Assembly (NCBI GenBank): GCA_036346205.1
Contig: JARFJB010002087.1
Coordinates: 9,684,001-9,748,000, forward strand
Origin: Vesta saturnalis
Lineage: Eukaryota > Arthropoda > Insecta > Coleoptera > Lampyridae
Direction: 5' to 3'
Length of the DNA stretch: 64,000 bases
Shown: positions 35,886 to 45,896 of the stretch, piece by piece
Position numbering within the stretch: the stretch's first letter is position 1
Layout: each line of letters opens with the position of its first letter
Notes under the pieces: model-generated
What the model was told of the DNA's origin: nothing
Seen by the model: only the letters and a program-made list of their open reading frames with translations
The model's database searches: none
Position numbers and translations under genes: made by a program

Positions 35886-36665
35886 ATAATACGGTTAATC
35901 ATTTTCATACACATTTAATTACTTTTAAACTTACCTTACGCTATTTGTAATAATTTTAATAACATTTTTAGGATAATTATGCAACCTCTTTTATAATAAA
36001 CTCATGACGAAAAATAAAATCACGTTGTAAAACAAAAACAGTTATCTATGTCAGAATGACATTTAAACTTCATGTCAGATCGATATTAATAGACATAAAT
36101 ACATGTTAACTTAAACAATTCCAAGGCCATTCGCTTCTATAAGATATCAATAATACGGTTTAACCATTTTCATTCACATTTAATTAATTTTAGACTTACC
36201 TTACGGTATTTGTAATAATTTCAATAACATTTTTTTAGGATAATTATGCAGCCTATTTTATAAACAACCCAAACAGTTAGTTATATGTCAGAATGACGTT
36301 TAAACTTTATGTCGGATATATTAATAGACATAAATACAAGTTAACTTAAAAAAAATCCAAGGACACCCGCTTCTGTAAGATATCAATAATACGGTTTAAC
36401 AATCTTCAATCACATTTAATTACTTTTAGACTTACCTTACGCTATCTGTAATAATTTTAATAACATTTTTAGAATAATTATGCAGCGTCTTTCATAATAA
36501 ACTCATTTCGAAAAATAAAATCACGCTGTAAAACAAAAACAGTTATCTATGTGAGAATGCCATTTAAACTTCATGTCAGATGAGAGAGATTAATAGACAT
36601 AAATACGTGTTAAATTTAAAAATTCCAAGGCCATCCGCTTCTATAGGATATCAATAATACGGTTT
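35886..36665. repeat. Three tandem units of about 240-265 bp
   Basis: TCAATAATACGGTTTAAC recurs at about 35886, 36148, 36386 and 36651. Each unit carries ACTTACCTTACG, TAATAACATTTTT, GATAATTATGCA, ACAGTTATCTATGT and CAAGGCCATCCGCTTC-like strings. The tandem array sits within the right arm of the 3.5 kb element and lengthens it relative to the left arm, which has about one unit (33960-34140). Confidence 0.85.
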
Positions 36666-37062
36666 AACCTTACTTTATCTGTCTTACCTACCTGTCTTAC
36701 AAGGCTAGGGTCCCTTATTCAAATTCAAATCTCCCGCCCATTAGGTTAGGTTTTGAACATGACTAACAAGTAGATTTGGTTCTGACCTTGGCTACCCCAA
36801 GACCAACTCCAAGGACAAGCCCAAGGCCAATTCCAATGCCAGGCCCCACGGTCAACCTCAAGGTCAACCTAAAGGTCAAATCACTCCGCCACGTGACCGT
36901 CAAGGTCAAGCCCTAGATCAGCCTCTAGGTCAAACCACGCCCCCACGTGGGCGTCAAGGTCAAAATACGTCCTCCACGTGGTCGGGAAGTTGGCGGGGCC
37001 TGTGACGTCACAAAAAACAAAATGAAGGCGCAAGTGCCCCCCTTCTATTCACACGCAAGGTA

Positions 37063-38060
37063 ACAAATCTGAGTTAATCGCGAAGTTAGTGTATTTACAA
37101 TTCGCACCACTTTAAAAACTGTAGGGAGATGAATTAACAGCACATCATTCCGTAGGGGACAAGCATCAGGTGTAGGGAGTTATGCTTAAACATGAATGCT
37201 AGTAACATAATTTTATTAAAGTCTCCCGATAGTCCTGTTTTGTTAATTCCAAGATCTTTACAGCAATTCGGAGTATCTCAAAGCAGTTCACACCATACTT
37301 TGCATAAAGGTGTCCCTCTACAGTCTTACTAGGTCTAGCTGATGCAAAAATTGAAGCGTACTGTACATGGACAATGACGTACGTATAGTGATTGGTCGTT
37401 GTACGTCCGAATAAGTTAACATTGTGATATTTTGTCCAAAACACACAACATACCAACCATTAGCGGTTGGTGTGCATTTTCTTAGATGAGACATGCAAAT
37501 GAGATAAAACTCATTGAAAATTTATTAAAAAAACAGAATTTAAAATCTTTATTTCATTAACAATATCGTTTTAGGTTCCTTAGATTTAACTTCATATCAA
37601 TAATAATAAAATAATTACAATCTACAGCGCTGCTGCTACAACTAACCACTCATATACATATTTCAATTTCCATTTAGCTTTTCTCTAAACAATTCTGTAT
37701 GCTTGTATGTGTGTATCGTAATTTTAAAATTCTTATTACAGAATCGGGTTCTACATAACATACCCATTTGGCCCGCAAAAGTCAATCCACACTTAACATT
37801 AAGTTTATCTTAAAATTCCGTAACAATAATCGTTATCATGGATTTTGATCCATACATAATGTTAGGTATTCTTAACCTTTGCATTGCAAATGAGCATTAA
37901 TGAAAAGTGGATTTTTTATCTCCTTGGAAACATGGTTAATAAAAGTTCGAAAACTCGTTTATGTCATACTTCATCATTATTCAGTCATAATAACCCTGAA
38001 TCAAGACACATTAATTAGGAAATAATACACCCTAACATGACAACCGCAATTCTAAATAGC
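37063..38060. other. AT-rich stretch, nothing recognised
   Basis: A minus-strand frame at 37199-37456 has no known motif. Confidence 0.4.
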
Positions 38061-38063
38061 AAC

Positions 38064-38109
38064 GGGCGTTATTTCTATAATGCCCGAGAGCGTTATTTCT
38101 AAAACGCCC
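38064..38109. repeat. Inverted GGGCGTT/AACGCCC site downstream of Crypton 1
   Basis: GGGCGTTATTTCTATAATGC is followed by CGAGAGCGTTATTTCTA and AACGCCC. It combines a direct GCGTTATTTCTA repeat with inverted ends, and it lies 207 bp past the recombinase stop. It resembles the palindrome at 39566-39614. Confidence 0.5.
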
Positions 38110-38315
38110 ACTAATATGGACTAATGAATCTGTACTAAAATGGAGAAACGAAAAGTCTAAGAAAAAATCTTCAAAAATAAAAGATACAAGAGTAATTTAT
38201 CGAATAATACATTTTCATAATAACTTAATAAGTAATAATTATCCTAAATACTGCTATTCTTTGAAATAAAAAGAACAATTCTGAAACTCTCCAGAGAACT
38301 GCATACCAGCTTGAA

Positions 38316-39438
38316 TCATAGATTTTCTAAGATTAATCGATTCATTAGTTCTTGGTGATCTACTTTTTTGCATGATCGACATGTGTTTACTTCAGTACAG
38401 GTACTTGTACGCATTCCAGCTACGAAACAAGCGTTGTTCTGCTGCAAGCAATGATTGTCATCTACATACTCCTTTGCCACTGTTTGACTCTGCCGCCCTC
38501 CCAGCTTCATCAAGTTTGTCATGCTACCTCCAGCATCAGAATGGAGAGTGGCACCTGTACGTCGCAGACAATGTCCTGTATAAGCTTTAGGTTCGGGCAA
38601 CCCTAAATATGTTGCAATCTTGCAAGGTATACTTCCAAGGGTGTTTTTACCCACAAGCTGCGTCGTGCAACGGTTTCCCCGAAAACATAAAAAGAATCTA
38701 TCATCAGACACGCCTGCAGGTCGCAGAGATATGTAATTCCGCATTAGGTTCAATGCTTTCATTTCTGATTCCTCAATAATAATGAAACTTCTTCCTTTAT
38801 CAGTTTTAGTCATAGGGATGTCTACAGTTATATGCGTTCCCACATCTCGCACATCTGTAAACCGCATCTTCACGAGCTCGTCCCGTCTGCATGCTCTGAA
38901 TATACCCATCAACAATGCAAGCTGGAACACACGAAGTCTATGGTCAAATGTTCTCTTTATAACATAACATTTACCTTATGCATCAGATACTGCAAATCAG
39001 GTGCTTCTGTAAGAAATGCGACAACCTGTTCGCGAGTAAGGACCTTTGATTTCTTTGGACGATAGCCTTTCTGAACTTGTTTTAAAAATCCCTGTAGCTG
39101 CACAAATTTTTCGAAACTCTTAATCTTCTTTTTTACCATCAATTCTTTGCGTAACATTGAAAATTTCGTCCAAAGCGAATTGGGAGCATATGATTCTGAC
39201 TGTAAACCAATATTTCAAGCAAATGACTTAAAATATTATGTAAAAATACCAACTCCTGGAAGTAATCTAACATCACGGTTTCATTAATTATCTTCACCAA
39301 GTTACTTTTCATCTATTTCTCAAAATCAACGTACTCTTTTTCATAACAGAACTTCGACTTTTTCGGCACGATTGCTCCATTCTCTTTCGCGGCTCTCGTT
39401 AGAATATTCTCTGGCAATTTATCAGCTTCGTTCGCCAT
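38316..39438 (-). pseudogene. Crypton tyrosine recombinase, near-complete with one nonsense codon
   Basis: Minus-strand exons are 39438-39250 (63 codons), 39199-38975 (75) and 38921-38316 (202 with stop). All introns are phase 0 with GT-AG ends, for 339 residues. Cryptons move as DNA by tyrosine-recombinase chemistry. The N-terminal core-binding part includes LWTKFSMLRKEL and KGYRPKKSKVLTREQV. The catalytic part has GIFRACRRDEL (Arg about 150), YTGHCLRRTGA (His 255, Arg 258) and VAKEYVDD (nucleophile Tyr 290). A Cys/His-bearing tail follows. The only break I see is TAG at 39313-39315 in FEK-stop-MK, where a Trp (TGG) would be expected. The element sits in the interval between TPPP copies A and B. 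Confidence 0.9.
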
Positions 39439-39565
39439 TTCGATCATGGATAGACGCGAAAATTATAAAATTATTATTGTTATCTGTTTTAATCATCACC
39501 GTTTGCAATTTCTTTCAATTATTATGCATATGATCAAGTATGACATAAAACGTTGAAGGCACCAC

Positions 39566-39614
39566 GGGCATTATGAACACAACGCCCTGGTGCGTTATTT
39601 AGTTCATAATGCCC
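39566..39614. repeat. Palindromic site upstream of Crypton 1
   Basis: Perfect 13-bp arms GGGCATTATGAAC (39566-39578) and GTTCATAATGCCC (39602-39614) flank a 23-bp core containing ACAACGCCCTGGTGCGTT. Inverted arms around a short core are the general layout of tyrosine-recombinase crossover sites. It lies 128 bp before the recombinase ATG. Confidence 0.6.
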
Positions 39615-39795
39615 TTGATACCTTAATAACTATAAGAACATTTTTTTCTCCAAGATATTTCAATCTGCGTTATCTAACTACTTGGTAAGTTGAACGAAAA
39701 GCTGTATACATGTGGAAATCTCATTTAAGATAAAAGTAATAAACCAGAGTAAGGGCTAATAAAATGTTTACTTATGAGTTTTATAGTACGTATTG

Positions 39796-40464
39796 TTAAT
39801 AAGGTTGGTTTTTCGATATAACGTCTCTACCTTCTTTCCCTTTACCTTTCCCACTTTCATCAAATCTCTCTTTATGTGTCCCAGTATACTGTGTTGTATC
39901 TGTAAGTCGATCGACTGCTCCTGCATGTACAGCTTCCTAAAAAATACACATTTGTACTTCTGTGGCTAAGGTAACTTTGTTTAGCGGAATTAAAATATGA
40001 AATTTAAAATCATAAAGTGATTAAGCAGAAACTATCATTTCCAACACATGAAACGTAGACGGAAAGTATTAGAAATAAATCGTATGCCATTGATACGTGA
40101 TATTACCGTTGGGTGATTTTTACCAGGCGCACTACATGCAAGAAGTTTTTTCTTGATATCTTCAACGTCCATTTTTTTAGATTTTGCTAAATCTTCAATA
40201 TATTCATTAAATTCTTCAAACGTAATTGTTTTTGATCTACAATCAGTAATGTTACGTTGTAATGCGTCTCGTTAGACCTTACTTCAGCTTATTGAATGCA
40301 ATTCCTGTATCGGTTGTTGTAATTTTCTTTCCATCAATAATATTTGCTTGTTTCATCCATTTATCTGCATTTGTAAGAGTTATAGTTGTTCCATCATTCC
40401 TACTGTCACCAAATTTAGCAAATAATCCAAAAATTTCCTCTAGATTGTTACCCCCAGCTGCCAT
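39796..40464 (-). CDS. TPPP: TPPP family protein, copy B, with shortened C-terminus
   Basis: Minus-strand exons are 40464-40283, 40236-40107 and 39936-39796, with the same phases as copies A and C. Intron 1 is 46 bp and intron 2 is 170 bp. The product has 150 residues and starts MAAGGNNLEEIFGLFAKFGD. It keeps ADKWMKQANIIDGKK, FNEYIEDLAKSKKMDVEDIK, DRLTDTTQYTGTHKERFDES and GKGKGKEGRD. It ends ISKNQPY, without the SGYVTGYK...YDKTHK tail of the other copies. The core p25-alpha features are intact, so it is probably a functional but diverged paralog in microtubule assembly. The shortened tail could change tubulin or membrane binding. Confidence 0.93.
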
Positions 40465-40610
40465 TTCATTGACAATTATTTTTTTGCTAACTACCTACTT
40501 ACTACCACAGTATACCAAATCTACTACTAAATTATAGTGTGGGTATGTATAGCTTATATTACGTTAATTTTCCTAAGCATACATAGATGTCAGTTGCGAG
40601 TCATACTCAT

Positions 40611-41549
40611 TCACTAGATAGAATAAAGTACCGCAAATGCATGTTCCAATGTGCTAGAGAGAGAGAGAACTACATTTTCTGGCCACAACATGGATGCCTG
40701 ACAGAGAATATGACGTGCATTTGAAACGCGTCAAACGACCGAACACCAAGCTGTCAAAATGAACTGACTTTGGTTTTGGTTATTTTATTAGTCGCTCTGT
40801 TAGTCGCGAACGTGTGCACGTGGAGAGCTTTGGAAGTTGGGAATTGTGCTGGAAAACAGTAAATATGCCAAGTTGTGTTTGTCGCCGACGTGAAAGATTA
40901 CATCGCTTCCCTACAGGTAATTATTGAATTTGGATATTGTTTTTTATTTTTGCCATGAAAAGACGCGGAACGACGCAGTATTTGGATGCATCTAATAGGG
41001 AAACAAGATGTAAATGATAACTCTAAAATATGCGACGTAAGTTTTCACAATACTTTATTTCACAAATGAATACTATAAAAGTACTATGTTCGTTGCATTT
41101 TTCTGAAGAAGCATTTGAAACGAAAAGAATTGATGGAAAGAGAAAAATCTTCTAGGCAATGCTATAGACAGACATGTTTCTTAGATAAAGTATATCAAGA
41201 CAACACTACTTTGGTAAATAACATTCCACAATGTCATGATATTATTTATAACTGTACAAAAATATTCATTAAATGTAGGCGATTTTTCACTGTTAGAGGA
41301 GAGAATGCAAAAAATACAATTAAAGGATCCTTCAAAAGTAGTCGGACACTTGCAATGAAAAATGCCATTTAATAAATAATTTAAACCAATGCATGGTATT
41401 TGTTTCAATTAGGTAACAATTTGTTCATTTTCACAATAAAGTTTCATAGTAGTTGAACGATCCTTGTTCACTTCTGTTTGAAGTTGGCGCCCAATTTTAG
41501 CCACAAATGGGATGCCAATCGCGGTACTTTATTCTATATAGTGATTTTA
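40611..41549 (+). mobile_element. Short element with 24-bp inverted ends carrying THAP exons
   Basis: The left end (40611-40634) begins TCACTAGATAGAATAAAGTA and continues CCGC. The right end (41521-41544) is its inverse with one difference. ATACTCATT occurs just outside or at both sides (40603-40611 and 41550-41558), a possible 8-9 bp target duplication as in P elements, although the right boundary is offset by five or six bases. The element is about 0.94 kb, so most of any transposase is missing. Confidence 0.6.
40865..41154 (+). pseudogene. THAP zinc-finger domain, multi-exon fragment
   Basis: Exon 1 (40865-40916) starts MPSCVCRRRERLHRFP. With an acceptor near 40962 the next exon reads DAERRSIWMHLIGKQDVNDN and SKICD up to a GTAAGT donor. 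A third piece from about 41082 reads VLCSLHFSEEAFETKRIDGK. The Cys pair at the N-terminus, HRFP, the Trp, and the late C-x2-H with HFSEEAF fit the C2CH THAP DNA-binding domain, which is found in P-element transposases and derived proteins. The third piece needs a one-base phase shift, and an in-frame stop follows at about 41154. No transposase catalytic part remains. Confidence 0.65.
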
Positions 41550-42020
41550 ATACTCATTACCGTGACAACTTCAAACAGTGGCTAAAACAGAGTGTTAAAT
41601 TTTGTATTGGTACCACCATTAATCTGTAAATTAATGTTTTTTCTACTGAAAATAGTCCGTTAGTTGAGCTGATAGACTGCAATACATTTTAAAAGCATTT
41701 CTAAACTGTAGCACAGTGACACATTGAAATTTATTTTGACAATTAAATATTAACAAACGGTCGTGTTACACTGTAGTTCCTACTACGTTGCAAGCCAAAA
41801 ACAATTTAAAGCTGATTGTAATATCTCAATATACGAAAAAGATGACTGAGCTTTTTAGACATTAAAAGCAAACATGGTATGATAAAATAAAGATTCGAGC
41901 CACAGTTCCAGATCCTGTAATGGATTTAAATACAGTAAACCGAATTTACAAAACAAGTGGTTACATAATATCAAGCATAACAAAATCTAGTGTGGAACAA
42001 CACACGACCTTCTTACCTAC
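41550..42020. other. AT-rich stretch, nothing recognised
   Basis: No gene or repeat supported. Confidence 0.4.
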
Positions 42021-42027
42021 CTAAGTT

Positions 42028-42190
42028 GAAAATTAAGTGAAATGAAATTATTACATTTTTTTTAGGATAATTATCCAACCTCCTTTGCAATACGATCATA
42101 ATGAAAATAGGTAACGTCGTTCTTGGACATTTAGTTGAACAAAAAAGATTCCAAAGCCGCCTTCGTCTCAAAAATATCCCGTTTCGAATC
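42028..42190 (+). repeat. Diverged copy of the TAGGATAATTATGC repeat
   Basis: TTTTTTTAGGATAATTAT, CAACCTCCTTT, GAAAATAGGTAAC and GATTCCAAAGCCGCC parallel the copy at 16378-16590. Confidence 0.6.
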
Positions 42191-42254
42191 TTATTGTTGC
42201 GTATCAAGAACATTTACAAAGAAATATGAAAATGTAAACTTGCACCATTATCAC

Positions 42255-43325
42255 TAGAGCTTAGATTTATATGCACGAAAATTAGTTAAAATATGTGCAT
42301 ATATATGCATCTAAAATCTTTAAATATGCACTTGATTCTGTAAAATATGCACAAAAATATGCAGCATATGCACTAAATTTTACTCACAATAATAAAAAAA
42401 ATATTTTTATACATTTATTTTTACAATAATACATATACAATACATATAAAACAATAATTATAATATTAATGACAAATGACTAATGAGATTAACTAACAGA
42501 ATAATAAAAAAGAAAATTATTAATTATTGCTTTTCCTCCGCATAATTTTGCGGTAAACATATGATTTGAAATTGTTTCTTTTTAAACAAACTTAAAATGT
42601 TAGCGTCGGGTGCTAGACTTTTGCAGAATTTAAATCAAATTTGTAAAAAAATTAAAATCTTAAAATCAAATTCTGGCCCCGTTGTTTCTTTCTACACAAA
42701 TTTACCTTTATTACCCGATTTTATGACCCGATTATTTTAATATATAGGATTATATAATTTCATTTTCATTTCTTTTGTTTGAGTAGGTTAAAAAAACATC
42801 TTTAAACTTTTGATATAAGCATTACGCATATTGCAATTGCTTATTAACATTAAAGTATCCGGTCTATTCACCCATTCATAGAAATAATCTCATTAAATTG
42901 CTATTTGGAATTTGGATAACACATGTAATTAGTCAAACGAACAATAATAGCAATTTATTGCCGATGGCCCTCAGAACAATAACCTATCGAAAATTTGAAA
43001 CTGAAAGATTTATATACATATAATTTAATATAGTGCCATTGAATCTCCAATATGGGACGAAGAAAAAAAACGGCGAAAAACTTCACGAATGTATAGAATA
43101 AATGTAATTTTTCATTTTTATTGTAAAAAAAATTTAAATTGAAAAAATATGCAATAAAATGCACGCAATGGGTGAAATATGCAAAATATGCACAACATCA
43201 CGTAAATATGCAAAATAAAGTTGGTGTCAATCGAATTTAAATTATGCGATTCGTATATAAACAAAATATTTTTGATGGCTTATTTATATTAATGAATATG
43301 CATTTTGCATATAATCCGAGCTCTA
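42255..43325. mobile_element. hAT-like non-autonomous element
   Basis: The left end TAGAGCTTAGATTTATATGC and the right end ATATAATCCGAGCTCTA are imperfect inverted repeats. ATTATCAC flanks both sides (42247-42254 and 43326-43333), the 8-bp duplication typical of hAT elements. ATATGCA/TATGCAC motifs are repeated within the first 120 and last 190 bp, like subterminal transposase-binding sites. No transposase frame is recognisable in the 1071 bp, so it would need an enzyme in trans. Confidence 0.88.
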
Positions 43326-43333
43326 ATTATCAC

Positions 43334-43490
43334 ACATAATAAAATACTTATCTTTTTTGGGTTTTTTAATGGTGTATTTTAAATTATACAATCTAAACGT
43401 TTCGATAACCCTTACAGTTATCTTCGTAAGTAGTAATATCTCTTAAAATTGTTAAAGAACAATTTTGTCAAAAAAACAAAAAAATATACG
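43334..43490 (-). repeat. Penelope-like terminal repeat, family copy 3
   Basis: On the minus strand it reads CTTACGAAGATAACTG, GGTTATCGAAACGTTTAG and ATTGTATAA, then the AATACACCATTAAAAAACCC arm. The hammerhead-like core differs from copy 1 by one base in the CTGACGA box (CTTACGA) and one in the loop. Confidence 0.7.
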
Positions 43491-43670
43491 TTCGACAATT
43501 TTTGTGCTGTGAAAAAGAGTAAATATTACATAGACTAACCCTTACAATTTAATAATTTTTAAATAGCATTCCATTTAAGCTGTTAACCAAAATGAACAAA
43601 AAAACCCGAGATATTCTAAAGGTGACCTTAAATACAAAGTGTCAATAAATTCAGTTAGGACATTTGTCCT

Positions 43671-43825
43671 AACGCACACACGCGCGCGCTCACACAACAC
43701 ACATACGTATTCACGTATACTCTCACGCACACGCTTACACAAAAGTACACGCACACGCACATGTACACACACCCGCATCCGCACACGTCCAGATACATGC
43801 AAACGCATGCACGCGCACATACAAA
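43671..43825. repeat. CA/CG-rich microsatellite
   Basis: Imperfect CACACG/CGCACA alternation. Confidence 0.85.
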
Positions 43826-45800
43826 TATAGTCACACTTACTCTGCAACGATCTAAATTGTTGCGACCAATAAGATTTCCCAATTAATATAATAAATAACA
43901 AATGTATTAAAAGAAACGGTTTTATTTATAAAGTATTGAAGGCTGCTATAGTCCAGATTGTTCAGAGGGTGATCCTTGTTTAACACCATGTTCTGCTGAT
44001 TGCATTTGAGATAGTCCACAGCAGCCCTTGGAGAGGAAATACCGACACCACTGCCCACTTACTAAGATCTACCGAACACTACTGTTCCGGATTCATACTT
44101 TCATAAAATGACATACTAATAACGTTCAATCTACCGCTATAATTCACACTCACACTCATTCGCACTTTCACTCGTTACCAAAATTTACCGATATCAAAAG
44201 AAAATACTGGTAATAAACAAGAATTAATTTTTTTTTGAGAATCAGTATATTCAAAAAATTAACGTTAGAAATCCTTTAACCATACTGACATGGTTACAAA
44301 GCATATCAACTTAAGTTGCCAACTTTTACTTCCTACTGTTTACATACAATTATATTTCACTTCATAATTACCGCTACGATGAGTGATTTTGCCTAAAAAT
44401 GGTGAGCGTGTCTCGCCAGTGTTTAAAGTAAAGTCACTACGATATTTGAAATATCCCTTCTCTAAACGGATTATAATGTTAAATTTTATTACACATTTTA
44501 AACTGTGGTTGTTGTTTTGTGCTCTCACGTTTGTGCATTAAATATTTTTTTTAGTATTATCTGTGACATATTCTATGATCCACAAGAAAAATAGGATTTA
44601 TACCACAGTGGCAAATATATTTTCTTACTTAATAATATAATTAATGCATTTTTATGACAGAAAGTTTTCTCTTTCCCTTAAGTAATTAGAGATTTTATAT
44701 ACTACCGCAGCGCAGGTCGGTGATTGGCGCATAACATTTTCATTTTAATCGGTAGGACTACGGTATACCCCCTATACCTTCATCGGACCTTGCTATATTT
44801 ATGGGATAGTATCTACATGTCATTTCATTCTTACCTAACTTAAACTAACTTGAGATATGTAACAATAATAAGGCATATAACTACATGGTATAATATTTCA
44901 TTTCACTCAACACAGCACGATTTTTGGCCTCTTGTGCCTCGTCACGTCGTTGGCGTCGTAGTTCCATAATCCCGCGATGACGGGATTTGAATGGGCCGCT
45001 ACGCGTAACAAAATTTTAATTTTACCGTTATACATCCCTATTTTGAGTCAACATAGACATCCAGAACGTTTCGCAGAATAGACTTTGCAAATTATCTGAA
45101 TTAAATTATTATAATTTTTAATTACATATCTGAATTAAAGTTTACTATTTTTACTGAAAGGTTTCTTCTGATATATAATAGGTTTGTGAGTTCGCGTCCT
45201 AACATGGTGATTAAATAATCCATTTTGTTAAGTTACTGCATCATTTGGTTGATAAGGGTTACCCAAAAGCCTTCGTAAATATATTATTATTAAACTACCA
45301 CGTTCACAGGACGCCAATTTCAGAATCCTATCACTGTAGCACGTCCAAACCTCCAAATTCAGTATAGGGCTTATGGAAAAACAGTGCCAAACTTATTATT
45401 CCAATAGATTACTGCACCTATAATAGAATATTACGGTTATAATAATACCATATCTACGGTACTAGAGACACAATGTCTAACCTCAAAATTAATAAAACTA
45501 TTTCCAATGAAATACAAATTTAGATAAATCTGCAGTGTACTTATGAATATACCAAAAATACTACCCTTAATCCATACAAATCGAATATTTGAACTGTATT
45601 TGTTAGAAAATCGAAGTAGGCATATGTAATGGGGGTACATTACATGGCAATATGATGGGTCAGATTACCCAGTACATGGGATTGTGAAAGAAGCTGTATA
45701 AGCAAATGTTTTTTATCCTTTGTCTAAAGAAGGATATAAACAAAATAACAATTTTATTAATGATAGATTATAGCTGCATCATTTATTTCCATTGTAATAT
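43826..45800. other. AT-rich stretch, nothing recognised
   Basis: No supported gene. A GC-richer patch at 44930-45005 contains a minus-strand Arg-rich 28-codon frame (MELRRQRRDEAQEAKNR) of unknown meaning. Confidence 0.4.
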
Positions 45801-45807
45801 AATATAG

Positions 45808-45848
45808 GGAGCGTGGCTATTAAATAACGAGACTGGCGCTGTAAAACA
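45808..45848 (+). repeat. Mariner-like terminal repeat fragment
   Basis: GGAGCGTGGCTATTAAATAA, followed by CGAGACTGGCGC, resembles the end of SETMAR-type mariners. No inverse partner was found within the window. Confidence 0.3.
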
Positions 45849-45896
45849 TTTTATTTTGATTTAATTATTTAATATTTTAGTAAATTTTTTATTTTT

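Larger units (their letters stand above)
33588..37062. mobile_element. 3.5 kb element with long inverted arms, unclassified
   Basis: The left arm (about 33588-34400) matches the reverse complement of the right arm (about 35570-37062), which is longer through internal duplication. Outer ends share GGGCACTTNCGCC, CCACGTGGAGGACGTATTT and TTTGACCTTGA, and inner ends share CTATTGTTACTG, GAGTTAATTACTAT and CTTGTAAATTATATAATT. The arms hold TCAAGGTCA (33706 reversed, 36858, 36900, 36954), CACGTG (33658, 33689, 36890, 36944, 36975; another in the core at 34749) and TGACGTCA (37013). The core carries a small spliced frame. I see no transposase, so it is non-autonomous or of an unknown kind. Confidence 0.75.

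Noticed and set aside
38372..39065. Plus-strand frames over the Crypton gene
   Set aside because: They are antisense shadows of the recombinase, which has catalytic motifs and splice sites on the minus strand.
45808..45848. The mariner-like end as the terminus of the adjacent DDE pseudogene
   Set aside because: No inverse partner was found upstream of the gene near 47.6-48.2 kb, and the end sequence suits a different mariner group.
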